Of a DNA stretch of 64,000 nt, positions 9,203 through 20,850 are shown piece by piece. The notes under the pieces were generated by a model. The model searched no databases, was not told where the DNA came from, and worked only from the letters and a program-made list of their open reading frames with translations. Source of the stretch: Melanocharis versteri. Lineage: Eukaryota > Chordata > Aves > Passeriformes > Melanocharitidae. Numbering within the stretch: position 1 is the first letter of the stretch; each line of letters starts with the position of its first letter. Both the position numbers and the translations under genes were made by a program. Location of the stretch: the NCBI GenBank assembly GCA_013397845.1, contig VZTG01006785.1:801732-865731 (forward strand), in the 5' to 3' direction.

Positions 9203-12200
9203 GCAGGTGCTGATCAAAAGGTGCAGCTAAAGGTTTTCTGTTACAGTTTGTTACAAGCAATAACAAAGTAGAGCCACTGAAATAGGCTCTTTCAGGAGCC
9301 AGGACAGATACTGTGAGACTTCCTGGAATTCTGCAAGTTAACTAGGTGAAAAAACAACTTCCTTTGAGTCATGGTTACATTTTTAAGAGGAATATTAACT
9401 GAAGCACCAATTTTATCAGTTAGTGTAAAATTCTACTTATCTGCACTTTGTAAGAGTTAGCAACAAGACTTTGCCTGACCTCAAGTGCATCCTTTCTTCC
9501 AAAGAGATTTTGAGAAGGCATTTGATGCATTCCCATTTTTCAGAAAAGATCTCTTTTTGTTTGATAAAGAAGATAATAATCTCTAGCAGCCACCTGTCCA
9601 TGAGTTGCCATTACAAAATATTCTGATAACTTTTCTAATATTTCGGTAGAGAAACTTGTGTACATCTTTTCCTCTAGGTTTCTTCTAAGTATGTGTATTT
9701 TGGTTTGGGGTATTTTTTCTTTTTGTTGTTGTTTATGGCCATGCATGTGTCTGTTACATAGTCAGAAAACATTTTTACTATAGTTTAACTAGAGAAATCA
9801 CTTTCTTACTTTCACAGTTGTGTATCATAAATAAATTCAAATCGTCAAAGTTTTTTTCCCCAAATGGCTTCGTAGTTCCACTGTTTTGGACTTAAATAAT
9901 GGTCTATACTGAATCTGGCTTTCCTCATTTGAAGTTGTTGCTCACATAGAAATAAATACATGTTTTAGTAGCTTTCTGAAACTGGTATAATAAAAAGAAA
10001 GCAAAAATGGAATTTGGGTTTGGTTAGTCAAAGGCCTGATTGCTTGAAGTGAGCTAGGGCATTTTTGTTAGTAAGTATGGAGCAGACCAATGTGCTGACA
10101 ATGTACCTTGCACATGGGCATCTTTTGGGCTTTTTTTAAATGAAGTAGTCAGTTTACAAAACTTGTCTCTGTTCTCAGTGGCAGAAGTATAAGGTTAAGC
10201 ACTTCACATCATTATATCATTCCAGCAGTTACTTGTGAGCCAGTGCAGTATGACAGTCCAAATTTTATCTGAGGTTACATATGAAATGTGTCATCTGATG
10301 TACACACTACATCTCTGTTTTGAAAGAAAAAGGAGCATTTATGGACTGTCTGGAGCTCTCCCTGGAACAGTGAAAATTAAGAGCTTCCTTGAACTTTTCA
10401 TGCCTAGTTCTGACCCGAGCTTTGCTTGACTTCTGTACAGCAAAACAGACTTCGTGTCAACACTGTTCCTTTCCTCCAGCACCCCTGGTGTGCAAACTCG
10501 TAAAACTGGCATTAGCCATAGTCCCAGCCTGCAGCTGTCTCATAATTCTTTCCACTAAAGGCCCCGTCCCCACGGCGGAAAGGGATCTGTTGGGAATCAC
10601 AGCCAGCTCAGTGGTGTGTCCTGCGGCACAGATGGAAGAGCTGATGGCAGAAGGGCGTAAGGATAACCCTGCTGTGCTGACTGTGACTTGGGCCATGCCC
10701 TGCACAGGGCTCCAGGGTGCCGGAGCAAGCTGCCTCATTTTCTCTTCATCCCACAATTGTCTCTCGTTATGCCCAGATTAACAGACGTACATGCAAAGTA
10801 TATTTTAGAGTCTATGGATACTGTAAAACTTCAGAGAATTCCTTTAAACTGAGAAAGATCTGCTGTTAGGCGGTTACCAGCCAGGTGTCGAAAGTGGGAC
10901 CTAGAAATCCAGCTGTTTTCCTGGCTGTCCTGCGCGCTTTGTTTGTCTTGCACCAGGAGGGGGCAGCAGATGAACAACATCACACAGGCTATTTTCTGCT
11001 TTTCAAACGCTTTTCCAGTGTCTCTCTCTGCCTGCGAATCCCAGCAGGGGCTCCATAGCGATGGGAGAGTTTAAAATTATGATTCCTACCTGTTTCCTAC
11101 AAGGACAACTGGAGTGTATGACTTGGAAGTCTTCATTCTTTTCAGTATTAAGCAGTAGAATTTATTTTATAAAATCTATCTCAGGTTTATAAAAAGGGCG
11201 GTTCTATATGGAGACTTAAGATTTTTATGACTATGGCACTAGGTGTGTATATCTTTTAAGGGATAAAAGAGCCAAGCAACCCAACCCCGTGAGATTATTA
11301 GTTAATGTCACCTAAGTCTCACTTAACATCTTTCAAATTCTTATTTTCTATATTTCAATTTGCATATTACAATTCAAAATAATGTTCTCACAGTCATTTT
11401 TCTCCCATCAGAAAATAAAACTGAAAATGCTCTAATTCTAGTGATGCTTTTCATTTGCGTGTAATTAACGTGTTCGTGTACAAGGATGGCTTGTGCATTC
11501 TGCTGACAGAGCATGGGAGTTAAAGGCCTCAGTTCACTAGCAGGCAGTGCTAGTGATGCTGAACAATATAACCAAATTTTATTGCCTTATTGCAGCCTCA
11601 AAATACAGTTTTATCATCTAAAACTTTATGGAGGTGTACCATAATACTGACTGGGGGTATAGTGGGGTCTTTTTTAAAACTGTAGGGAAAATGGTGATTA
11701 TTACCTGCCGTTGTGAATTTCTTAAAAGTGTATGCCTGTAATTCTGTTTAAGTTACAGATGAAGTAGTTAACAAAAAGCCACAGAGAGAGGGCAGTCCAG
11801 CCTTTTCTGCTGCTGAGTTTTATCCAGTAGTTTATATAGAGAAAGGAAAACCATAGTGGCTTCTGTGGGTATCAGCTCCTATAATCAGTGTTCAGAAGCT
11901 AACTGGGAAGAATGAAACTGATTCCTAATAGGACTGATTTCCTGATAGACTTGCCTTCATGATTTTCATTAAAATTGTGTTGTAATGCATGTGGGACCTT
12001 TGTGGAGCCTAAAACTTTATCAAGTGACTTGACTTTTTTTTTTCTTTTGTGGTGATTTTTCCTCTTTAAAGATTACAAATGTTTAAGAGAAGATGAGGAA
12101 ATAATTACAAGGATTTATTCAGAATAGCACAATTTGCCTTTCAGAGTTGGCTTTCGTCTTGAATCCCCCTGTTTAAATCACAGGTTTTTCCATATAGGCC

Positions 12201-15200
12201 CCATGGTTCTACTGAGGTCACTGATTTAGCACCTTCTATGCATCAAACACTTCAAAATCCCCCTGAGTATTTAAGTTCCCACATGCAAGTTAAGGGCTTT
12301 TATTCTTTGAGCAATGTAAGCTTTACTTTTCTGGTGCAGGAAAGATTGACTCAAAAAACTGAGGATTAATTTTCCTTTTACATCTTTCTTGTTTTGAATA
12401 CCGTTGCATAAAATAACAACTGTATGACTGAATCTTGCTTTGTGCAGTAATCAGTAGGAATACTTTCACCAGTAGAAATCTTGAGTATAATATAAACTAA
12501 TTCCATAGTATTCTAAAATACTTTGTTTCCAGAATAGCTGGACTTGAATTGCCTTCACAGATATGTCATGAAAATAGCTCTGTTTTCCTTATAGAGTGTT
12601 TAAAGAATGAGTAATCCTGTTTATTACATCTATTATATGAATGTACTACATGTATTTGGGAATAGTATTTACTCAGTTATTAATTATTTACAGTGTATTT
12701 TGAAAGGACATGGTTTCCTTTTGCTGAGTGCTGGTCAATAATCTGGATGGGTGTGTAAGCACTCTTTAAACCTTCTGTAGTTGGTTTTCACAGGACAAGG
12801 ATTTTAAACTCCTGTGCTTGTATTTCTCTCTTTGAAATTACTGTGTGTTAAATATGTGACTTTACAGCATTAAAGACTACAGTTTGAATTTGTGAACAGC
12901 CAATGCTTACTCTGTTGTACCTGAGGTATACTAAGCATGGTAAGGGGGGTAATCCAGAAAATCAAGGAATTTGAGATAACATATCTGTAATCTGCATCAG
13001 CCTTTTAAAATGTTTTGTAATTTCCCTTCCTAGAGACCTTCTCTTTGTGTATTAGCACATATATAATTTTCATATGGAGTTTTTTCCTCATTTTAAATAA
13101 ATTCCACTTGCAGGTCTGAAAGAGCAACAGGTCATATAGCAGAGACAAAAAATTTCTAGAAAGCTTTGGTGGACCATCAAACATCAAAATAGAACAATCC
13201 AATATGATCATGTTGCATTATGCACTGTTGGCTGCTACGAAATTAATTCAACACAGCAAACCATGTCATTTTGGGAATATAAATAAATAATTGAAACTAG
13301 TAACTGAAGTATTTCATTGTATACAGGTCTGATAGGAATCTTTGTGCTCTTATCTTTCCCATAGTGGTATCAATCTTTCCTAACTAATAGCCTCAAATAC
13401 TCATGATAAAAGGCATTAAAAGCCTAAATTAATGCAGTAACTGAGAAACGTAATCCCTTCAGACCACTTACACAGGAAGAATAGATGATAGTTTTCCCGC
13501 TGTGACAAGGTTCATTTCCTCTCTGACAGGAAGCATTCTTCTGGTTAGCTCTGCAGAAAAACACAGGAATGCATACTGGCATCAAAGTCGTTCATTGCCA
13601 GCACTGGGAGTGGGGAGCAAGGTCTTTCTGACACAGCAGGTGCAAACACACATTGATTGCATGGATGTCCTCTTCGTGTTACCACTTACATAAATTGCTT
13701 AGGGAGGAAAAAAAAAAGTACTCTACAGTTGAATATTGAGTGCTGTGTAGGAGTGATTATTTTGTGACGTGAAAAGGATTTCTAGAGAAAAGGGGTATTT
13801 TTTTCCCTACTGGTAGTTTTCTCTCTTATGTTGAATATGCAAAAACCAAACACTGTGGTCCTGATTTAACATAACAGGTGAATTTTTAACTGAAGTGGGT
13901 TTTTTATGGCGATTAGGGATATTGATCTTAAAGGATATGTTTGATCCTGGTTTAGAATTTATGTTCAGAAGACATCTATGTAAAGATATAAATACTGCCA
14001 AGACGAGGAGAGCTTATGTTCCTGGCTTGTCAACTGAAGAAAGTGTCTTTGCTATTTCAAAGGGGTGTGGACTTCAACCACACCTTTTTTTCCCTCTTCT
14101 GGTACTCCATGGCCAGATTAAAAATAGGAATATCTTCTCAAAACTTCTAAAATCAACTTGCACATATGGGCATATTTCGGGATTTTCAATATCATGAAGT
14201 TGGGTTTCCACCTTGGCTACATTCCCTTTCATTTTCGGGAAAGCTCCCTACTTCAGTTTTTTGTTTTGAACTTTGTTGAACCTCTGTCAAAGGCTCAGTC
14301 TCTGTGACTGATGCTCTGGCGTTCTTTCTGACTCAACCAAGTGATTTGTTTAAATAGACTTTGCACTGCCATGGTTATATCAAACCCATCATTCTGGGGG
14401 AAAAAAAAAGATACTTACATTAGAAACTCTGAATTACACAGAAGAAAGTACGTTGTAGCACTGTCTGCTTGGAAATGTTGGATCCACTCCATCTTGTTGA
14501 TACTTAAAAAGTGAAGCCTTCCTTCTTTCTTCTGAATTGAGCATTTTACAGGATTAGAAAATAAGGTTAAGTGAATTCATAGGATGGAAACAGGCTGTGT
14601 TGTGTTAATGCCTTCCTGAAACCTCCTACTTGGTGTGTGCAGTGAGTGGGTGGACAGGACAGTGGGAGCCAATTCGATGCTTCTGATAATACTTAAATAA
14701 AACAGCTTGTGGAAAACTCATCCTAAAGGACCTGGCAGCGTAGTGGATAGGGAATATCCACCTTTGTCCACAGTGGCAAAATTAACTTTCCATTGAGTGG
14801 AAGAAATGAAATACTCTCGCAGTCACTTGGCAGGAGCATGGTGCTCCAACACTTGAGTGCCGTGGGTGGTGCTGCATCCCACAGCGTTGGAGCCATGGCA
14901 TCACACGCGGTGGCACAGGAGAGTAGGCAGATGTCTGGCAGGAAACCTGGCTGTGAAGGGGGCTGATAGACGTCTCTTGCTACTGGGACAGATGGCTCTC
15001 AATCTCTGTGGTAGCAAGTGTGCCGTGTCTTCAGAGACAGACATTTGCTCTATTAAATATTCTTTATTTCTCTGTTAAATATTCCATCTGACAGGGCTTC
15101 AAAAGGTACAGGAGAAGGAGAGGGATGGGCAAAACAATTTCTGCTGGGAGACTGACTAGGTAGTGTGGCCAGGCACTGTTAATGGTGTTTAGTAAACAAG

Positions 15201-15704
15201 TGTCCAAACTCCTGGAAAATAAATTAAACTCTTGCAAAACAATGTAGGCAGTCACTGTCTAGAAGAACAATTGCAAATCTAGAACTGCCTCCTATTCCTT
15301 GTTGTGCTGCTATGTGACCCACAGCAAACACATGTAACTAGTTTTAGGAAGCTACTTATTACCTATGAAAATATAATTTGCTACCTTGACAGCTGCTCGT
15401 GAAGATGTCAGCCTCTTCCTGTTCATTTCCCCATCGGCAGTTGGAGGTAAACCTAAAGAATGCTGGCTATGCAGTGGTTGGAGTGCAATGCATTAATTCT
15501 TGAAATTCTTGATAACAGTAGTAGAACTGGCGTGGGAGAGATACTTGTAATAATGCTGGAGTGAAATGCTGTCTTGAGAATTGTTACTCTACCAGGGTTG
15601 GTGTTAGGCTTAGATTCTTAAAATATATTCACTTTTTGTTATTTTTTTTTAAACTCAAAATGTTTTCATTGCTATGTTTTATTTTTGGATGTAAGAATGA
15701 AAGT
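9203..15704. other. Non-coding sequence, no gene seen
   Basis: No exon with combined splice and coding support was found. A moderately GC-rich patch at about 10470-10780 holds overlapping frames on both strands (10389-10781 plus and 10457-10756 minus). This mutual openness reflects base composition. Nothing in the stretch resembles a known repeat or RNA. Confidence 0.55.
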
Positions 15705-15757
15705 AGGTTTGCCTATGTGGGGCTTGTCCTCTATTCAACCCTGACCATTCTGTGATT
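15705..15757 (+). mobile_element. Short CR1 3'-end remnant
   Basis: The segment ends in TTCAACCCTGACCATTCTGTGATTCTG split across two motifs, which matches the last bases of avian CR1 LINEs (a CCAAC box followed by ATTCTATGATTCT-like units). The upstream part is too diverged to delimit. A possible older piece lies at about 15595-15640. Confidence 0.45.
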
Positions 15758-16472
15758 CTGTTTCATTTTTTCAGTCTGCACTTTCTTCCTGATTAGGTTC
15801 ATTTCAGGTTCTCCACTGTAAGACTAATATTTCAGAATTTTCATACAAATATGAAATTAAACATTGTAACTTAGATTTTGTCAGTGGGAATGTAAACGAA
15901 AGGGATGCCCTGTCCCTTAAGAACGTACCTCTCAATGTTTTTGTTTTTGAAAGTCATTCTTTTCCTTTGTATTTATGTTGTCCTTGATGTCTTTACAGAA
16001 AATTCTTTGTGTGTTTTCTTCATTAAGTTAAAATTATTTTACCTTAATATAATTTCCTAATTTTTGAAAATTTCCTGTTCTGCTGCATTTCCACTTTCTG
16101 GAATTTGTTTGGTTTTAATTGATAACATAGAATACACTTGAAGTTGTCCCTCTGAACTTTGATTCAGAAAAGAAGATGAAAACTAAATTTGGAAATGGTT
16201 CTGGCCAGGCTATCTTGGTTAGACTTATGGTTGAAGCCAAATTTAGGTGCAGTAAGCCTGCTACTGGTAAAACAGACTGCAAGCTTTAACTGCCCAGAGC
16301 AGTGTCTAAGATCGTGCTTCGTTAGCAACAGGATCATGTGAAAGATGAGCTGTGGCTTGGAGGATGTGCTGTAAATGCTGATCCCCAGACACTCTTCTGA
16401 ATTTCCCACACGCACTTGGTGTTTGCCTGGAAGATCCAACATCCTTCCTATTTGCTTTTCATTTCTTGATAG

Positions 16473-16579
16473 GCGAGAAGCTTTTCAAATGTGAGCACTG
16501 CTCTTGTGCTGCTGTGGTGGCACTTGCAAACACATGCAAGTGAGAGGCCCTACAAATGTTGGCTCTGCTCATAGAATTG
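16473..16579 (+). pseudogene. Decayed CTCF-like zinc-finger exon (finger 4/5 type)
   Basis: Seen: a strong acceptor (pyrimidine tract then TTGATAG, ending at 16472) and a near-perfect donor (TTG then GTAAGTG) at 16580 enclose 107 bases. The first frame reads GEKLFKCEHCSCAAVV, a typical TGEKP linker and the C-x2-C of a C2H2 finger. After a one-base shift the sequence reads HLQTHASERPYKCWLCS and then a TAG stop, giving the H-x3-H of that finger, the linker, and the C-x2-C of the next. A few codons of the helix are missing. Known: CTCF/CTCFL finger 4 begins KPFKC and finger 5 reads ERPFQC-x-L-C-S. Fingers 1/2 are the next best fit. Inferred: an inactivated internal exon on the plus strand, part of a spliced gene relic that continues at 19.4 and 20.7 kb. 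Confidence 0.55.
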
Positions 16580-19388
16580 GTAAGTGTAAGTAATCCCTCT
16601 GTCAGACAAATTCTGTAAATCTGGTGGCTTTTAAAAAACAACGAAATCCCACATTTTAAAGCATGCACTCCTAGCCAAGTCAAGCATTTCCATATATTCC
16701 TGTTGGGGCCTTGGCTCTGTGAAGGCTTTTTTGCTTAAGGGAATTGCTTTCTGGCTCTTCTTTACAGCTCTCTCTATATATATAACTACCACATAAACTC
16801 TGCTGAAAGATGTATGGAGCACTAATGGGATGAATACCAAAATATCCAGTAGGTGACAGTATCAGTGCATGTGTGTGAAGGGATACTGGGACAAGTGGTA
16901 GTAACTTGTGAAAAAAACCAAAAACGTGTTCATTCAGTAATTGTATGTCTTAATTTGGTGGTTTAGGTTCACACAGCTTTTTCACTGATTTTGGCTGCAG
17001 CTTTGCTTGTAGTGTTTTGATTCCACTCCCCCACCCGGCCCGCGCGGATTGAGGAAATGATCGCGTTCTTGATAGTGCTAAACACATCTCATTTTGCAGC
17101 GTTGGCAGGGCGTGTCATGTGATGAGTGGGAGCATTAGCTGGTCTTAGTAAAGCCGAAATACATGTTCCAAGTGTGTACTTAGCAGCCTTAGCAGATGCT
17201 TAAATGTTAAATTCATGTGTGTTCAAACTCTTTACACTAAATAATGTACTCTTTGCTTCATTTATTTTTTTTCCTAAAGCTGAAAGATTGAAACAAAGAT
17301 AAGTGAAGTCCACGAGTCACTTCTTGAGGTATGCAGTGGTTGGTGGAGAGACTGTTTGATTAGCTTGGGTTTGTTACTTACGTAACAGAACAAATAAAAA
17401 GCTTAATCTATTCTGGTTCTTTAGCTGTCATAATAATGGTAGTTCTGATTGCAAAACTAGTGCTCTGTTTGGAGAGTCTTTTGATGCCTGAACTAAAATC
17501 TGGAAATGCATTTATCAAAAGTCATAAAATACCTTGAGCTTAAAGTAAGTTCCTTCTTCATCAAGAGCTTTTCAATATCTGGTAATGGAATAACAGGCTA
17601 AAAGGCTTTTCCTAGTTTTGTGGCAGGTGTGCAAATATGCAGAATTGTAAACATTATCCAAATGTTGTAACAAAAAATGAAAGAAATTCATATAATGGAA
17701 TGATCACTTACTGACCTTGTTACAACAAGTTAGATTTGCTTAGTTATCGGATACAATTTTAATGACAGGGGGCTGTACTCTTTAAGTCCTATACTACTAA
17801 AAATGCTTTTAAAAATAAATCATTCTGTAATATCTGTCATGATATTTTGTCTCTTTTTGCAGTATTACTTTAGAAGCATATACTTTTTCATTTACTTATA
17901 ATAAATCAGCCCTTCTTACAGGGACCAATTATTTTGCTGCTTGTGAATTACCAATGTGCCTCCTTCCACCAGCCTGCTTTGCCCTGTTAGGTGCATGTTA
18001 GCCATCGTGATACTATAAACACTTGCATGCTCAACTTTTGCTGTAAAACTGGTTCCATTAGAAATTAATAGAATTTTTCTTTAGTAAGTCAAAAACTTAT
18101 AATGACGGTTTATGAGATCAGGAAGTCAATAATTTAAGTGGTGTTCATTAGAGTAAACAATAACACTGTCTGAAAGTTCTCTTTTGTTGTATGTGAAATC
18201 TGTACTTAAAAGATATTTAGTTCCTATCTGCATAATGTTCCTGACCTAAATAGTTTGGATGTTTGAAATTGCCACTTGTGAAAGAGTTTGCCTGAATTGG
18301 GTAAATACAGTTAAGGCTGGGGTTTTGTTTGGTTGGGGTTTTTTTTCTTAAGTAGATTATTTCGGGTCTGTGTTGGTTTTAAGATTTTTAAGCACAACAG
18401 AATGTAAGACCCTCTACTTCTGAAATTGTGTCAAAAATACAATAAAATGTAAGAATACTAAAGAAGAAAAAAAATAAGAAAGAAAAAAAAGAGAGAAAAA
18501 TCTAGACAAACCCAACCCAGTCCCCAGGCATACACTTTGCACCCAAACAGAACCCATTGACTGATTCAGTGGGCTGTGTTCAAAAGTGAGGTGTAAAGGG
18601 TAGAAGTAACATGCAGATCTGAGTGTGAGCAAGACTAAGGATGGCGTAACTGCAGTGATGAAATACAGAGAAGTGTAATCTCTAAACCTATACAGTATTT
18701 CCATATAGTTCATGAATAAATATAAATTGTTTACTGATACTCAATTAGAAAAGAGTGCATTTCTATGTGCATTCATGCTTGTATATATGTGTGTGAGTAT
18801 GTAACTGGGCTGTTCACAACAGTCTTTTACTTTAAGGTTTTTGCTTTATCAAGAGCTTAGAGCAGTGTAGAAAATGGGATGTAAATTTGCTTTAGATATT
18901 TGCCACACTTAGTGACTTGGTAGAGGCAGATGACTGCTTCTGATGGCACAGAATCCGACAGGTTCACATTTTTTGTAGCTTTGCTGTCAAAGACTGCAAG
19001 AAGATTTTCTGAAAATTGTGTGTTCCTGATGATAGTAGAGATGGCGAGGGTTCTGTGCTGCTTTAATAAAAATATATGGAAAAATGTTTCATCTTTTGTA
19101 TAAATCTTAGCTTGAAAATGGATTTTTTTTTCTTTGCTAGATCAACCAATTAAATTTTTTGTTAGGCATGAAGGAAAAGGAGGGTTAAGATATGCTTTTC
19201 TATTAAGCATACTTGTAAGGAAGTCTAGGGGTTTTTTGCTGCTTGTATTCACGTAATAACACCACTACCCCAAATAAAGAAAACCCATAAGTATTGGCAT
19301 CACCAGCCATGAGGTTTTTAAACTAGTATAGTGTATACATGAGTCTGAAAAATAAGGTTTAGCCAACTTAATTGTTTAATCTGACCTC
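16580..19388. other. Intron-like sequence between zinc-finger relic pieces
   Basis: Mostly AT-rich without a recognisable gene. A 49-base segment at 17280-17328 lies between a strong acceptor (TTTTTTTTCCTAAAG) and a GAG-GTATGC donor. It contains CTGAAAGA and CGAGTCAC-like bases where finger 5 of CTCF reads L-K-R and R-T-H, and could be a decayed micro-exon, but it is too short to be sure. A CG-bearing patch (GGCCCGCGCGG) lies at about 17037-17047. A purine-only tract lies at 18463-18500. Confidence 0.35.
18463..18500 (+). repeat. Poly-purine (A/G) low-complexity tract
   Basis: A run of A with interspersed G (AAGAAAGAAAAAAAAGAGAG type) is almost uninterrupted apart from a T near 18475. On the minus strand it is a long pyrimidine tract. 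It is simple sequence without coding support. Confidence 0.55.
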
Positions 19389-19516
19389 TCTGTGGGTCCC
19401 TTTCTATGCTCTTGGAGGATGATGGGCATTCCTACAAGACATCGTAATTTCATATGAGACATCACTTAAATGTCTGGGTAATTCACCTGTTAATTTTACA
19501 GGGGAAATCTAGAAAA
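19389..19516 (+). pseudogene. Decayed CTCF-like finger 7/8 remnant
   Basis: Seen: from 19389 the frame reads SVGPFLCSWRMMGIPTRHRNF. After a one-base shift it reads HMRHH and L-K-C, and further on LLILQGKSRK before a stop. Compared with CTCF/CTCFL finger 7 (N-V-x-x-F/Y-x-C, then I at position 8, R, D-L, H-M-R) and finger 8 (A-L-I-Q-H-Q-K-S-H-K), the conserved positions fall in the right order. The middle of finger 8 is lost. Taken alone this match is weak. It gains weight from lying between the finger 4/5 piece (16.5 kb) and the finger 9-11 piece (20.7 kb) on the same strand. No clear splice sites bound it. Confidence 0.3.
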
Positions 19517-20660
19517 TAATACGCCTGTTTGCTGACATTATGTGGGATGAATCCTCCTGTAGGTGATTGTTTCAGTATCTTACCTTGTAGGTCTGCAAAG
19601 AGTGCTGCCAAAATAAATGGATCCTCAATATTTGTTTAATGGAAATCTTAGATTCAGAGAAGCTTATGTTACAAATAGAAAAGTTTGGGGTCTCATTGTT
19701 TGATGTTAGGTCACAAGTGCTGAGACTAACCCAAAAGTCACAGTATAGGTTCTCTTGTAGCCTATGTACAGCTGTGTTCTTGGCTGGTCTGGGATGAGGA
19801 AAGTGCCAGAACCCAAAGGTTTAGATTCTAAATTTGGCATTTCCAGAATCTGAAAGAACTGAGGTTTTGATTAGTATCAAGTGATAAATTCACTTCTCAG
19901 GGCAGGATTTTGACCCATAGTAAATGTGTGACAAACCTCACGTTTTAATATAGAATGAGTCTTTGACAGTATTTGTGTTATGGTTATGTTCTTTACTTTG
20001 AGGTTTGTCCCTCTGTCATAATACAGAATAGGCAGAATAAATGACAAATGCAAGTTCAGAGCAGTTTGCAGCTTTCACTACATTGAGCTGGAATTATCTG
20101 TGCACGCAAATGTGCATGTCTCTGGTGTAGGTGGTTGCATGCTGGAGCAATTGTGTCCGAAGGATCTATCTGCATATAGGTCCTATTAAGACTAAAAAGT
20201 AAATTGAGGCATTTCTGTTTGTAGGAGTTTAGATTTTTTTATTGTCTCTGTAGAGGTTTTATTTTAAAATAGTAGATACATCCACAGCCGCACAACTGAA
20301 ATAGAAATACTGCTGAACACATGGTACAAACTCCACTAAATTACTCCAGTGGTAGGGGAAAAAATGGTGAAAAGCATCATCTTGCTCGTGTAAAAGGAGA
20401 GGCACTTCAGGTCTAGAATCCCTCACTCAGGAATACAGCTAAGCTGTAAGTGAAATCGCTTGGGAGAGCTGCTCTGGGCTAGCTCTGCTACTGGGCAGAG
20501 CCAGGAGATCTTGCAAGGAATGACTATATCCCCTGACCTACTGTTTGGCTATTTTGGATTTGTGAGCACTACAGCTAGAGGCTGACAGCCTGGCTTTGTG
20601 CAGTGCTCACTCATTGCTGCTGATGGTAGTAATCACTGAGACATTTCTGTTTTATTACAG

Positions 20661-20850
20661 CGTTCGGAAGAGCTGGGACCTTCACATAGGCTGACATCAC
20701 ACTGGGGATGAGGTGTTTGGCTGTAGTTTTTGCTGCTCTTCTTCCCCTGGCAAACAACTTCTCTGAAAATACATTAAGAAATATCTCTTGAGTTCAGGAA
20801 TCTCATTAACCAGTTCCCAGGCCACCTTTACCCTCAAGCCACTCCCTGTG
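20661..20850 (+). pseudogene. Decayed CTCF-like exon, fingers 9-11
   Basis: Seen: a good acceptor (TGTTTTATTACAG) ends at 20660. The frame from 20662 contains DLHIG, a TGA, then HHTGDEVFGCSFC, then P-G-K-Q-L-L, a second TGA, and K-Y-I-K-K-Y. CTCF and CTCFL finger 10 reads H-T-G-E-K-P-[YF]-x-C-x-x-C, then x-Q-K-Q-L-L, then x-x-H-F-K/R-x-Y-H. The cysteines, the KQLL block and the K-x-Y block keep the exact residue spacing; the finger histidines have become Y and L by single-base changes. A T-F-T about 15 residues later matches the start of the finger 11 helix. Two in-frame stops and lost histidines make it a pseudogene. This is the most family-specific piece of the spaced relic. Confidence 0.5.

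Noticed and set aside
10389..10781. 130-codon plus frame and 99-codon minus frame in a GC-richer patch
   Set aside because: Openness on both strands is explained by composition; no domain or splice support.
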